From an uncultured Draconibacterium sp. (GTDB lineage: Bacteria; Bacteroidota; Bacteroidia; Bacteroidales; Prolixibacteraceae): a stretch of DNA of 64,000 nucleotides. Below, piece after piece: positions 1 to 9,605 of this stretch; positions within the stretch are counted from its first letter, which is position 1, and every line of letters starts with the position of its first letter. The translations under genes and the position numbers were made by a program. The notes beneath the pieces were generated by a model. The model saw nothing but the letters and a program-made list of their open reading frames with translations. It had not been told where the DNA came from and did not search any database. The stretch lies in assembly GCA_947492175.1 (NCBI GenBank), contig CANLMQ010000018.1:1-64000 (forward strand). Reading direction: 5' to 3'.

Positions 1-4
1 GTCA

Positions 5-28
5 CCTTTAAGATACAAATCTTAAAGG
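5..28. other. perfect inverted repeat at window edge
   Basis: CCTTTAAGAT (5-14) and ATCTTAAAGG (19-28) form a 10-bp stem with a 4-nt loop. There is no clear T-run on either side. It may end a transcript from outside the window or be an extra hairpin behind the rpoC operon terminator. Confidence 0.4.
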
Positions 29-42
29 GACAATAAAAACAA

Positions 43-73
43 AGGCTGTCCAATTTTACTTTTTGGACAGCCT
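43..73 (-). terminator. terminator of the rpoBC-DUF3467 operon
   Basis: Arms AGGCTGTCCAA (43-53) and TTGGACAGCCT (63-73) pair perfectly over 11 bp around a 9-nt loop. On the minus strand the hairpin is followed by TTTGTTTTTATTG, a typical intrinsic terminator. It lies 24 nt after the stop of the DUF3467 gene, so it probably ends the whole tuf-to-DUF3467 transcription unit. Confidence 0.8.
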
Positions 74-96
74 CTTTAATATATGCTAGTTAAAAA

Positions 97-423
97 CTAA
101 GCTTGCGCTGTTGGCCCCCCAAAATTCATCGGAGGCATCATTGGGTCCGACCCCGGTTTTACGTTTTTAATTGGTCCGTGAATTGCTTCGTACTTTTGTA
201 CATTATCCTGCAGAGCCATTAATAAACGTTTGGCATGTTCCGGTGTAAGAATAACTCTCGACTTTACATTCGCTTTTGGAATTCCAGGCATAATCCGGAC
301 AAAATCAACCACAAATTCTGAACTTGAATGTGTAATTACAGCCAGGTTCGAATAAGTCCCCTGAGCCACTTCCTCACTCAATTCAATATTTATTTGTTGT
401 GGTTTTTGCTTTTTGTCTTCCAT
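97..423 (-). CDS. DUF3467 domain protein
   Basis: This 108-residue protein is a short, charged, soluble protein of the DUF3467 family. Family-like features are the central stretch FVVDFVRIMPG, followed by a segment with VILTPEHAKRLL and the C-terminal NVQKYEAIHGPI. It has no signal peptide or membrane segment. It starts 14 nt downstream of the rpoC stop on the same strand and precedes a strong terminator, so it is the last gene of the RNA polymerase operon. In Bacteroidota this family is often found next to rpoC. The molecular role is not known to me, and linkage to RNA polymerase is only suggestive. The C-terminus is proline- and glycine-rich (PMMPPMNFGGP). Confidence 0.85.
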   Translation of the reverse strand: MEDKKQKPQQINIELSEEVAQGTYSNLAVITHSSSEFVVDFVRIMPGIPKANVKSRVILTPEHAKRLLMALQDNVQKYEAIHGPIKNVKPGSDPMMPPMNFGGPTAQA

Positions 424-437
424 AATTAATTCTATTA

Positions 438-3400
438 TTAATCGTTATGCGAATGTCTTGCATCTACCAACCTGTCGTATTCTGATTTCGAACCTACAAC
501 AAGGTTTTTGTATTCTTTTAAACCTGTACCAGCCGGAATAAGGTGACCACAGATTACATTCTCTTTCAGTCCGTCAAGGAAATCTACCTTACCGTTAATA
601 GCGGCTTCGTTAAGTACTTTTGTCGTTTCCTGGAACGATGCTGCTGATAACCAGCTTCGTGTTTGCAGGGCAGCTCTTGTAATACCCTGAAGCACCTGGC
701 TTGATGTTGCAGGAATTGCATCCCTCGCATCTATCAGTTCTTTATCACGTCTTCTCAACTGTGAGTTTTCGTCTCTTAACCTTCTGGCTGAAATAATCTG
801 ACCTGCTTTTAGCTCTGATGCATCTCCCGGATCTACCACAACTTTTTTAGCATAAATCCAATCATTTTCTGAAGAGAATTCGTTTTTATCAACGATCTGT
901 TTTTCAAGGAAACGTGTATCTCCCGGATCAACAATTTCTACTTTACGCATCATCTGACGGATGATAATCTCAAAGTGTTTATCGTTAATTTTTACACCCT
1001 GCATACGGTAAACGTCCTGAACTTCATTCAAGATGTACTCTTGAACGGCAGTAGGTCCTTTAATAGCAAGAATGTCGGAAGGAGTAGTAGCTCCATCAGA
1101 AAGAGAAGTACCTGCCCTGATATAATCGTTTTCCTGAACCAGAATCTGACGTGAAAGTGGTACCAGGTATTTCTTAACGTCACCATTTTTGGTAGTTACG
1201 ATAATTTCGCGGTTACCACGTTTGATTTTACCCAAAGAAACTTCACCATCAACCTCAGAAACAACAGCCGGATTAGATGGGTTACGTGCTTCGAACAACT
1301 CAGTTACACGTGGAAGACCACCGGTGATATCGCCTGCTTTACCTGCAGCACGTGGAATTTTAACCAAAATAGTACCTGAACTAACTGTCTGGCCATCTTC
1401 AACAGAAATGTGTCCACCAACCGGAAGGTTGTACGAACGGATCATACTGCCGTCTTTGTCCATGATCTTCAGTGTAGGGTTCTTTGTTTTATCCCTGGTT
1501 TCGATAATTACACGCTCACTATAACCGGTCTGTTCATCCGATTCTTCGCGATAAGTAATACCGTCAATCAAATTCTCGAATTCAACTTTACCGTCGAATT
1601 CAGTAATAATAACACCGTTAAATGGATCCCATTCACAAACTAATGTTCCTTTTCTGATTTCAGCACCGTTTTTCACATACAATTTCGAACCGTATGGAAG
1701 CGGGTGAGTAGAAAGTGGAATATTTGTGTTTTTATCAATAATCTTTAATTCAGCCAAACGACTTACAACGATTTCAATTTCCTGACCGGCTTCGTCTGTT
1801 GTTGTAACCGAACGTAATTCTTCAATTTCAGTATAACCATCGTATTTCGACTCAACACGAGATTGCGCAGAAATGTTACCCGCGATACCCCCAACGTGGA
1901 AGGTACGCAGTGTAAGCTGTGTTCCCGGCTCTCCAATCGACTGAGCTGCAATAACTCCGGTTGCTTCACCTTTCTGAACCTTTTTACCAGTTGCCAGGTT
2001 ACGTCCGTAACATTTGGCACAAATACCAATTTTCGATTCGCAGGTAAGTACCGAACGAATTTCAACCGATTCAATTGGCGAATCCTCAATTACTTTTGCA
2101 ATAGCTTCAGTAATTTCGTCACCCGATTTAATAATCAGATTGCCATTTAACGGATGGTAAATATCGTGTACACAAGTACGCCCAATAATTCTTTCGTAAA
2201 GCGAAGCAACTACTTCCTCGTTGTTTTTAACATCGGTAGCAACTAAACCACGTAATGTTCCACAATCGTCTTCCGAAATAATAACATCCTGGGCAACATC
2301 AACCAAACGACGAGTCAAGTAACCCGCATCAGCTGTTTTAAGTGCGGTATCCGCCAAACCTTTACGAGCACCGTGAGTTGAAATAAAGTACTCAAGTACC
2401 GAAAGTCCTTCTTTAAAGTTCGCAAGAATTGGGTTTTCAATAATCTGAGAACCTGTAGAACCCGATTTTTGAGGTTTGGCCATCAGTCCCCTCATACCGC
2501 AAAGCTGACGAATCTGTTCCTTCGATCCCCTTGCCCCGGAGTCAAGCATCATATAAATTGAGTTGAATCCCTGGCGGTCGGTACTAATGGTATTCATTAC
2601 CGACTGGGTTAGTTTTGCGTTGGCATGTGTCCAAATATCAATAACCTGGTTGTAACGTTCGTTATTGGTAATGAAACCCATGTTATAGTTGTTGATTACT
2701 TCTTCAACTTCCTGGTATCCCTGTCCTACAATATCGGTTTTATTTTCAGGAATAATAACATCGCCAAGGTTGAACGACAGACCTCCACGGTATGCCATTG
2801 TATAACCAAGGTTTTTAATATCATCGAGGAAGTTAACCGTAATGGCATTACCACTTGAGTTAAATACATCGGTAATAATTGTACGTAACGATTTTTTAGT
2901 CAGGATTTGATTAATGTAACCTGCCTGTTCCGGTACATATTCGTTAAATAATACCCTACCAACCGTTGTTTCAATAATATGTTTAAAGTATTCGCCATTT
3001 TCGTCAACGTCCTGTACTTTTACCTTTATAATGGCGTGCAGGTCGATGGCTTTTTCTTCGTAAGCAATTTTTACTTCCTCTGAAGAGTAGAAAATCATTC
3101 CTTCTCCACGCGAACCTTTACGTGGTTTGGTCATGTAGTACAGACCAAGAACCATATCCTGAGATGGTACCTGAATAGGCGCACCGTTTGCAGGGTTCAG
3201 CAGGTTGTGAGAAGCAAGCATTAACAACTGTGCTTCCAAAATAGCCGCATTTCCTAACGGAAGGTGAACAGCCATCTGGTCACCATCGAAGTCGGCGTTG
3301 AAACCTGTACAAACCAATGGGTGAAGCTGAATTGCTTTTCCTTCGATCAATACGGGCTGAAAAGCCTGGATTGAAAGTCTGTGCAATGTGGGCGCCCTGT

Positions 3401-4706
3401 TTAGCATAACAGGGTGTCCTTTTAATACGTTTTCAAGAATTTCCCAAACTACCGGGTCTTTTCTATCAACAATTTTTTTCGCCGATTTAACTGTTTTTAC
3501 AATACCTCTTTCAATTAATTTACGAATTACAAAAGGTTTGTATAACTCAGCTGCCATATCTTTTGGAATACCGCATTCGTGAATCCTGAGTTTAGGTCCC
3601 ACAACGATTACCGAACGTGCAGAATAGTCAACACGTTTACCCAAAAGGTTCTGACGGAAACGACCTTGCTTACCTTTCAAACTATCAGAAAGTGATTTTA
3701 AAGCACGGTTATTTTCAGTTTTAACAGCGTTTGCTTTTCTTGAATTATCGAATAACGAATCCACAGCTTCCTGCAGCATTCGTTTCTCATTTCTTAAGAT
3801 AACCTCAGGAGCTTTAATCTCGATTAATCGTTTTAAACGGTTATTTCGAATAATTACTCTTCGGTAAAGGTCATTCAAATCTGAAGTTGCAAAACGGCCT
3901 CCATCAAGTGGCACCAACGGACGTAAATCCGGAGGGATAACAGGAACAACCCTTACGATCATCCATTCCGGACGGTTAAGGTTTTTACTTGCCCTGAATG
4001 CCTCAACAACCTGCAAACGTTTTAATGCTTCGTTTTTACGTTGTTGCGAAGTTTCTGTGTTTGCTTTATGCCTCAATGAAAACGATAAATCATCCAATTC
4101 CAGTCTTCCCAGAATATCGAAAAGAGCTTCTGCTCCCATCTTGGCGATAAATTTATTTGGATCGTCGTCATCAAGGAACTGGTTTTCCTTTGGAAGTGTA
4201 TCAAGAATATCCAGGTATTCTTCTTCAGTTAAAAAGTCAAGATTTTTAACTCCGTCCATAGCTTTAACGCCGGCATTAATTACTACATAACGTTCGTAGT
4301 AAATAATCGTGTCGAGCTTTTTGGTTGGTAACCCAAGCAGGTAACCAATTTTATTTGGCAAAGATTTGAAATACCAAATGTGCGCAACCGGAACAACCAG
4401 AGAAATGTGTCCCATTCTCTCGCGACGTACTTTCTTCTCTGTAACTTCTACACCACAACGGTCGCAAACAATTCCTTTGTAACGGATTCGTTTGTATTTA
4501 CCGCAATGGCATTCGTAGTCTTTTACAGGGCCAAAAATACGTTCACAGAATAAACCGTCGCGCTCTGGCTTATAAGTTCTGTAGTTAATTGTTTCTGGTT
4601 TCAATACTTCACCAAACGAACGTTCCAGAATTTCTTCAGGAGATGAAAGGCTGATTGAAACTTTTGCGAAACTACTTTTTGCTTTATTATCTTTTTTGAA
4701 TGCCAT
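438..4706 (-). CDS. rpoC: RNA polymerase beta-prime subunit
   Basis: The 1422-residue beta-prime subunit forms the catalytic half of RNA polymerase together with beta. The N-terminal zinc ribbon has Cys66, Cys68, Cys81 and Cys84. The universal magnesium-binding motif NADFDGDQMAVH is near residue 470. A second zinc site includes the Cys of EDDCGTLRG near residue 814 and the CESKIGICAKC cluster near residue 890. The bridge/trigger-helix region contains GEPGTQLTLRTFH. It is encoded 42 nt downstream of rpoB on the same strand with no terminator between them. Length and motifs are those of a normal Bacteroidota RpoC without a frameshift. I see nothing odd in it. Confidence 0.99.
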   Translation of the reverse strand: MAFKKDNKAKSSFAKVSISLSSPEEILERSFGEVLKPETINYRTYKPERDGLFCERIFGPVKDYECHCGKYKRIRYKGIVCDRCGVEVTEKKVRRERMGHISLVVPVAHIWYFKSLPNKIGYLLGLPTKKLDTIIYYERYVVINAGVKAMDGVKNLDFLTEEEYLDILDTLPKENQFLDDDDPNKFIAKMGAEALFDILGRLELDDLSFSLRHKANTETSQQRKNEALKRLQVVEAFRASKNLNRPEWMIVRVVPVIPPDLRPLVPLDGGRFATSDLNDLYRRVIIRNNRLKRLIEIKAPEVILRNEKRMLQEAVDSLFDNSRKANAVKTENNRALKSLSDSLKGKQGRFRQNLLGKRVDYSARSVIVVGPKLRIHECGIPKDMAAELYKPFVIRKLIERGIVKTVKSAKKIVDRKDPVVWEILENVLKGHPVMLNRAPTLHRLSIQAFQPVLIEGKAIQLHPLVCTGFNADFDGDQMAVHLPLGNAAILEAQLLMLASHNLLNPANGAPIQVPSQDMVLGLYYMTKPRKGSRGEGMIFYSSEEVKIAYEEKAIDLHAIIKVKVQDVDENGEYFKHIIETTVGRVLFNEYVPEQAGYINQILTKKSLRTIITDVFNSSGNAITVNFLDDIKNLGYTMAYRGGLSFNLGDVIIPENKTDIVGQGYQEVEEVINNYNMGFITNNERYNQVIDIWTHANAKLTQSVMNTISTDRQGFNSIYMMLDSGARGSKEQIRQLCGMRGLMAKPQKSGSTGSQIIENPILANFKEGLSVLEYFISTHGARKGLADTALKTADAGYLTRRLVDVAQDVIISEDDCGTLRGLVATDVKNNEEVVASLYERIIGRTCVHDIYHPLNGNLIIKSGDEITEAIAKVIEDSPIESVEIRSVLTCESKIGICAKCYGRNLATGKKVQKGEATGVIAAQSIGEPGTQLTLRTFHVGGIAGNISAQSRVESKYDGYTEIEELRSVTTTDEAGQEIEIVVSRLAELKIIDKNTNIPLSTHPLPYGSKLYVKNGAEIRKGTLVCEWDPFNGVIITEFDGKVEFENLIDGITYREESDEQTGYSERVIIETRDKTKNPTLKIMDKDGSMIRSYNLPVGGHISVEDGQTVSSGTILVKIPRAAGKAGDITGGLPRVTELFEARNPSNPAVVSEVDGEVSLGKIKRGNREIIVTTKNGDVKKYLVPLSRQILVQENDYIRAGTSLSDGATTPSDILAIKGPTAVQEYILNEVQDVYRMQGVKINDKHFEIIIRQMMRKVEIVDPGDTRFLEKQIVDKNEFSSENDWIYAKKVVVDPGDASELKAGQIISARRLRDENSQLRRRDKELIDARDAIPATSSQVLQGITRAALQTRSWLSAASFQETTKVLNEAAINGKVDFLDGLKENVICGHLIPAGTGLKEYKNLVVGSKSEYDRLVDARHSHND

Positions 4707-4748
4707 AATTCAAATTAAATATCAATTAAACTAAACCTTACAATTATC

Positions 4749-7700
4749 CTACTCCATACGAACGCTAAGGCCCAAACCTCTAAGCTCGTGAAGCAGTACG
4801 TTTAGTGACTCCGGAATTCCTGGTTGTGGCATTGGCTCACCTTTTACAATCGATTCGTAGGCTTTTGCACGTCCCATTACGTCATCCGACTTAACGGTTA
4901 GAATTTCCTGCAGAATATGTGAAGCACCAAATGCCTCCAGTGCCCAAACTTCCATCTCTCCAAAACGCTGACCACCAAATTGCGCTTTACCACCTAATGG
5001 CTGCTGCGTAATTAACGAGTATGGTCCGATTGAACGGGCGTGCATCTTGTCTTCGACCATGTGCCCCAGTTTCAACATGTAAATGATACCTACTGTTGCA
5101 GGCTGATCGAATTTCTCACCTGTTTCACCGTTTGTTAAACGAGTTTCACCAAATCTTGGAATGCCGGCTTTATCTGTATATTCAGAAATCTCTTCAAGAC
5201 TTGCACCATCAAAAATAGGTGTTGCAAATTTCAATCCGAGTTCTTTTCCTGCCCAACCCAATACAGTTTCGTAAATCTGTCCAAGGTTCATCCTCGAAGG
5301 TACACCCAGTGGGTTTAGTACAATATCAACTGGTGTTCCGTCATCTAAGAACGGCATATCTTCCTGACGAACAACACGTGAAACAATACCTTTGTTACCG
5401 TGACGACCCGCCATTTTATCACCAATCTGTAGTTTACGTTTTTTAGCAATATAAATTTTAGCTAACTGGATAATTCCAGCAGGAAGTTCATCACCGATGG
5501 TAACATTGTACCTTTCGCGGCGTGAAACTGCCTCAGCCTCTTTATATTTCATTATGTAGTTATTGATCAGCCTAAAAACAAGATCGTTTTTATCTTTATC
5601 AGTTGTCCATTTCGATGGATTGATATTTAGATAATCAAGTTCCTGAAGTTGTTTTAAGGTGAACTTAACGCCTTTTGGAATAAACTCTGTTCCGTAGTAA
5701 TCTTTTACTCCCTGCGAAGTTTTTCCGCTAACCAGAGTAAATAGTTTGTCTTCCAGCCTTGCTCTGAGAGCTGCAATGTCGCGATCCAGTTTCTCATCAA
5801 TCTGGTCGAGCAATGTTTTTGTGGCCTTGCCTTTTTTGTCTTTCGCTACGCGAGAGAACAATTTCTTATCGATAACAACTCCTTTTAACGATGGAGAAGC
5901 TTTTAGAGAAGCATCTTTTACATCGCCGGCTTTATCACCGAAAATTGCACGCAACAGTTTTTCTTCGGGAGATGGATCAGACTCACCTTTTGGAGTGATT
6001 TTTCCAATCAGGATATCGCCAGGTTTAACATTGGCTCCAACTCTGATTAATCCATTCTCATCAAGATTACGTGTTGCCTCTTCGCTAACATTCGGAATAT
6101 CAGAAGTAAATTCCTCAACCCCACGTTTTGTGTCGCGAACTTCCAGGCTATATTCGTCAACGTGAACCGATGTAAATACATCTTCACGTACAATTCTTTC
6201 TGAAATTACAATTGCATCCTCGTAGTTATATCCCTGCCAAGGCATGAATGCTACCTGCAGGTTACGCCCCAATGCCAACTCACCATTTTCAGTTGCATAT
6301 CCTTCTGTTAGAATTTCACCTTGTTTTACACGTTGGCCTTTTTCTACAATCGGGTTCAAATCAACTGTTGTTCCCTGGTTTGTTTTGGTATATTTCTGAA
6401 GATTATAAGTTACAACTTCAGGGTCGAAACTAACAAAACGGTCTTCTTCGCTGACATCGTAACGTACTATAATTTGTTTGGCATCAACAAATTCAATGGT
6501 ACCGTCGAACTCAGCTTTCACCATAATATTAGAATCGGCTGCAGCTCTTCCTTCCAAACCTGTTCCTACAATAGGAGCTTCAGGACGTAAAAGCGGAACT
6601 GCCTGACGCATCATGTTCGATCCCATTAATGCACGGTTTGCATCATCGTGCTCAAGGAAACAAATAAGTGATGCAGCTACCGAAGCAATCTGGTTAGGTC
6701 CAACGTCCATCAGCTCAACTTCGTTAGGTTCAACCACCGGATAGTCACCGTCTAAACGAGATTTTACTTTATCGTTTATAAACTTACCTTCAGCATCGAT
6801 AGGAGCATTTGCCTGAGCGATGATTTTTCCTTCTTCTTCTTCTGCAGTCAGATAAACAGCTCCTTCCGCAGAAAGGTCTACTTGACCACTTTCCACTTTT
6901 CTATATGGTGTGGAAATAAAACCAAGTGGATTTATTTTTGCGAAAACACACAATGAAGAAATCAAACCAATGTTTGGTCCCTCCGGTGTTTCAATCGGAC
7001 ACAATCTTCCGTAGTGAGTAAAGTGAACGTCACGTACCTCGAAACCCGCTCTTTCGCGTGATAAACCACCTGGTCCCAATGCAGACATACGACGTTTGTG
7101 CGTCATTTCTGCAAGAGGGTTGGTTTGATCCATAAACTGCGACAAAGCGTTTGTTCCGAAGAATGAGTTGATAACTGATGAAAGTGTTTTCGAATTGATC
7201 AGATCAATTGGAGTAAACACCTCGTTATCTCTTACGTTCATTCTTTCGCGAATAGTACGAGCCATACGTGCCAAACCAACACCAAATTGGTTAAACATTT
7301 GCTCGCCTACTGTACGAACCCTACGGTTACTTAAGTGGTCAATATCATCGACATCGGTTTTTGAGTTTACCAGTTGGATAAGATTTTTGATAATTTCAAT
7401 AATATCCTCTTTGGTAAGTACCCGGTTCTCCATGTCAACATCGAGACCTAATTTTTTATTAATCCTGTATCGGCCAACTTCTCCAAGGTCGTATCTCTTA
7501 TCTGAGAAGAACAGTTTGTCAATTACGTCGCGGGCAGTTGCCTCATCCGGCGGTTCTGCATTACGCAACTGACGGTAGATGTGAAGAACTGCTTCTTTCT
7601 CCGAGTTACACGGGTCTTTTTGAAGTGTGTTGTAGATAATAGCAAAATCTTGCTGGTTTTGATCTTCCTTGTGTAAAAGAATTGTTTTTACACCCGAGTC

Positions 7701-8558
7701 AATAATTTCCTCAATGTGATGATCTTCAATATCAGTTTCACGATCGATAATAACTTCGTTACGTTCGATCGAAACTACTTCACCGGTATCTTCATCAACA
7801 AAGTCTTCCACCCACGATTTCAACACACGGGCTGCCAATCTTCTTCCAACTACTTTTTTAAGACCTGTTTTCGATACTTTAATCTCATCAGCCAGATCAA
7901 ATATTTCCAGTACATCTTTATCGCTTTCAAAGCCAATGGCACGCAATAAAGTTGTTACCGGTAATTTTTTCTTACGGTCGATGTAAGCAAACATCACACT
8001 GTTGATGTCGGTTGCAAACTCGATCCATGATCCCTTAAACGGGATAATACGTGCAGAGTAAAGTTTTGTACCATTGGCATGCAAACTTTGACCAAAGAAT
8101 ACACCCGGAGACCTGTGCAATTGAGATACAATAACCCTTTCGGCTCCATTTATAATGAAGGTCCCACGATCGGTCATGTAAGGCACTGTCCCTAAATATA
8201 CATCCTGAACAACGGTATCGAAATCTTCGTGTTCCGGATCGGTACAATAGAGTTTCAACTTTGCTTTTAACGGCACGCTAAAAGTTAAACCACGTTCTAT
8301 ACATTCGTCTATAGAATATCGAGGAGGATCGACCTGATAGTCGATAAATTCCAATACGAAATTATTACGTGTATCCGAAATTGGAAAGTTCTCTTCAAAA
8401 ACTCTGTATAAACCCTCCCCTTTTCTGTTGTCAGGTGTGGTTTTTAACTGGAAAAAATCTTTAAATGATTTAACTTGTACTTCTAAGAAGTCAGGGTAAT
8501 CAAACCTGGTTTGTGTTGAGGAAAAATTAATCCTCTCTTTTTTTGCTTGTACTGACAT
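4749..8558 (-). CDS. rpoB: RNA polymerase beta subunit
   Basis: RpoB (1269 residues with this start) pairs with RpoC and carries the rifampicin-binding region. Visible landmarks are the FFGTNALSQFMDQTNPLAEMTHKRR stretch (described here only as the rifampicin cluster, + strand about 7070-7170), the NYEDAIVIS motif and the C-terminal GGKAQFGGQRFGEMEVWALE. The frame stays open to 8615, but those extra 19 codons read through the rplL-rpoB intergenic hairpin region and give a hydrophobic, non-conserved leader. MSVQAKKERINF is therefore the chosen start. A strong hairpin separates it from rplL and may set its expression relative to the ribosomal proteins. Confidence 0.98.
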   Translation of the reverse strand: MSVQAKKERINFSSTQTRFDYPDFLEVQVKSFKDFFQLKTTPDNRKGEGLYRVFEENFPISDTRNNFVLEFIDYQVDPPRYSIDECIERGLTFSVPLKAKLKLYCTDPEHEDFDTVVQDVYLGTVPYMTDRGTFIINGAERVIVSQLHRSPGVFFGQSLHANGTKLYSARIIPFKGSWIEFATDINSVMFAYIDRKKKLPVTTLLRAIGFESDKDVLEIFDLADEIKVSKTGLKKVVGRRLAARVLKSWVEDFVDEDTGEVVSIERNEVIIDRETDIEDHHIEEIIDSGVKTILLHKEDQNQQDFAIIYNTLQKDPCNSEKEAVLHIYRQLRNAEPPDEATARDVIDKLFFSDKRYDLGEVGRYRINKKLGLDVDMENRVLTKEDIIEIIKNLIQLVNSKTDVDDIDHLSNRRVRTVGEQMFNQFGVGLARMARTIRERMNVRDNEVFTPIDLINSKTLSSVINSFFGTNALSQFMDQTNPLAEMTHKRRMSALGPGGLSRERAGFEVRDVHFTHYGRLCPIETPEGPNIGLISSLCVFAKINPLGFISTPYRKVESGQVDLSAEGAVYLTAEEEEGKIIAQANAPIDAEGKFINDKVKSRLDGDYPVVEPNEVELMDVGPNQIASVAASLICFLEHDDANRALMGSNMMRQAVPLLRPEAPIVGTGLEGRAAADSNIMVKAEFDGTIEFVDAKQIIVRYDVSEEDRFVSFDPEVVTYNLQKYTKTNQGTTVDLNPIVEKGQRVKQGEILTEGYATENGELALGRNLQVAFMPWQGYNYEDAIVISERIVREDVFTSVHVDEYSLEVRDTKRGVEEFTSDIPNVSEEATRNLDENGLIRVGANVKPGDILIGKITPKGESDPSPEEKLLRAIFGDKAGDVKDASLKASPSLKGVVIDKKLFSRVAKDKKGKATKTLLDQIDEKLDRDIAALRARLEDKLFTLVSGKTSQGVKDYYGTEFIPKGVKFTLKQLQELDYLNINPSKWTTDKDKNDLVFRLINNYIMKYKEAEAVSRRERYNVTIGDELPAGIIQLAKIYIAKKRKLQIGDKMAGRHGNKGIVSRVVRQEDMPFLDDGTPVDIVLNPLGVPSRMNLGQIYETVLGWAGKELGLKFATPIFDGASLEEISEYTDKAGIPRFGETRLTNGETGEKFDQPATVGIIYMLKLGHMVEDKMHARSIGPYSLITQQPLGGKAQFGGQRFGEMEVWALEAFGASHILQEILTVKSDDVMGRAKAYESIVKGEPMPQPGIPESLNVLLHELRGLGLSVRME

Positions 8559-8601
8559 GCATTTATACAGGTTAATTATATAAAATATAAATACACAAAA
8601 A

Positions 8602-8635
8602 GGTTTAGAATCCAACCTCAGCCGGATTCTAAACC
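8602..8635 (-). terminator. rplL-rpoB intergenic terminator/attenuator
   Basis: GGTTTAGAATCC (8602-8613) and GGATTCTAAACC (8624-8635) form a perfect 12-bp stem with a 10-nt loop. On the minus strand the stem is followed by TTTTTGTGTATTTATATTTT. It lies between the rplL stop (8665) and the rpoB start (8558). No clear promoter is seen between hairpin and rpoB, so partial read-through is the simplest model, comparable in position to the attenuator known in E. coli. Confidence 0.75.
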
Positions 8636-8664
8636 ATATTACCTATTTAAATAGGCATAATGCG

Positions 8665-9042
8665 TTATTTTACTTCAACTTCAGCTCCAGCTTCTTCTAA
8701 CTGACTTTTAAGCGCTTCTGCTTCGTCTTTAGAAATCTTTTCTTTGATAGCTTTTGGAGCTTCATCTACAACTGCTTTAGCTTCTTTCAAGCCAAGACCA
8801 GTTAGTTCTTTAACGAGTTTAACTACTGCAAGCTTTGAGCTACCTGCTGATTTCAAAATCACGTCAAATTCTGTTTGTTCAGCAGCAGCATCTTCGCCAC
8901 CACCAGCAGCCGGTCCTGCAACTGCTACCGCAGCAGCAGCTGGTTCGATACCATACTCATCTTTAAGGATGCCAGCTAATTCGTTAACCTCTTTAACAGT
9001 CAAGTTCACTAACTCTTCTGCAAGCTGTTTTAAATCTGCCAT
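8665..9042 (-). CDS. rplL: 50S ribosomal protein L7/L12
   Basis: The 125-residue stalk protein binds L10 as dimers and recruits translation GTPases. The N-terminal dimerisation helix (residues 1-33) is followed by an Ala/Gly-rich hinge containing VAVAGPAAGGGEDAA. The C-terminal factor-binding domain contains KSAGSSKLAVVKLVKE and LGLKEAKAVVDEAPK. It follows rplJ after 32 nt. A strong hairpin immediately downstream probably ends most transcripts here, in keeping with the need for several L7/L12 copies per ribosome. Confidence 0.98.
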   Translation of the reverse strand: MADLKQLAEELVNLTVKEVNELAGILKDEYGIEPAAAAVAVAGPAAGGGEDAAAEQTEFDVILKSAGSSKLAVVKLVKELTGLGLKEAKAVVDEAPKAIKEKISKDEAEALKSQLEEAGAEVEVK

Positions 9043-9074
9043 TTTATTACTTCTTTAAATTATTTCTAAAAAAA

Positions 9075-9593
9075 TTATTCTTTTTCTTTCAGTGTATCAA
9101 GAACACCGTGGATAATATTACCACCTGATTGTAACTGTCCAACAACAGTTTTCATTGGTGATTGTAATAGAGCAACAACATCTGCAATAAGCTCGTTTTT
9201 CGATTTAACGGCAACGAGTGCGTCCAGTTGATCGGCGCCTACATAAACTGATTCTTCAACAAAAGCAGCCTTAAATACAGGCTTATCATGCTCTTTTGCG
9301 AACTGTTTGATCAATTTAGCAGGAACATTTCCGGTCTCGGTGAACATTACCGAAGTGTTTCCCTTTAGTGCTTCGTAAATCTCTTCAGCATTCTTTCCAG
9401 AATTTTCAAGAGCTTTACGTAATAGTGTATTCTTAACAACAACCAGTTTTACCTTTTGATTAAAACATAGTCTCCTTAACTCACTGGTATCTTCAGCGTT
9501 TAAGCCAGCAATGTCTGTCAGATAAAAATGGTCGTATGAATCTATCTGTTCTTGTAAATTATTTATAATAACTTGTTTTTCTGAACTCTTCAT
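9075..9593 (-). CDS. rplJ: 50S ribosomal protein L10
   Basis: L10 (172 residues) anchors the L7/L12 stalk to 23S rRNA. The N-terminal rRNA-binding domain contains LVVVKNTLLRKALE, a conserved L10 motif, and the C-terminal helix that carries L7/L12 dimers follows. It begins only 12 nt after the rplA stop, so the long L10 leader found upstream of rplJ in enterobacteria has no room here. Any autoregulation must act elsewhere in the transcript. Confidence 0.98.
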   Translation of the reverse strand: MKSSEKQVIINNLQEQIDSYDHFYLTDIAGLNAEDTSELRRLCFNQKVKLVVVKNTLLRKALENSGKNAEEIYEALKGNTSVMFTETGNVPAKLIKQFAKEHDKPVFKAAFVEESVYVGADQLDALVAVKSKNELIADVVALLQSPMKTVVGQLQSGGNIIHGVLDTLKEKE

Positions 9594-9605
9594 AATTCCA
9601 TTTTT

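Noticed and set aside
5746..6165. 139-codon frame antisense to rpoB
   Set aside because: Serine-rich shadow of a conserved coding region; no independent evidence.
8559..8615. N-terminal extension of rpoB by 19 codons
   Set aside because: It reads through the rplL-rpoB terminator region, is hydrophobic without matching RpoB, and MSVQAKKERINF is a good family start.
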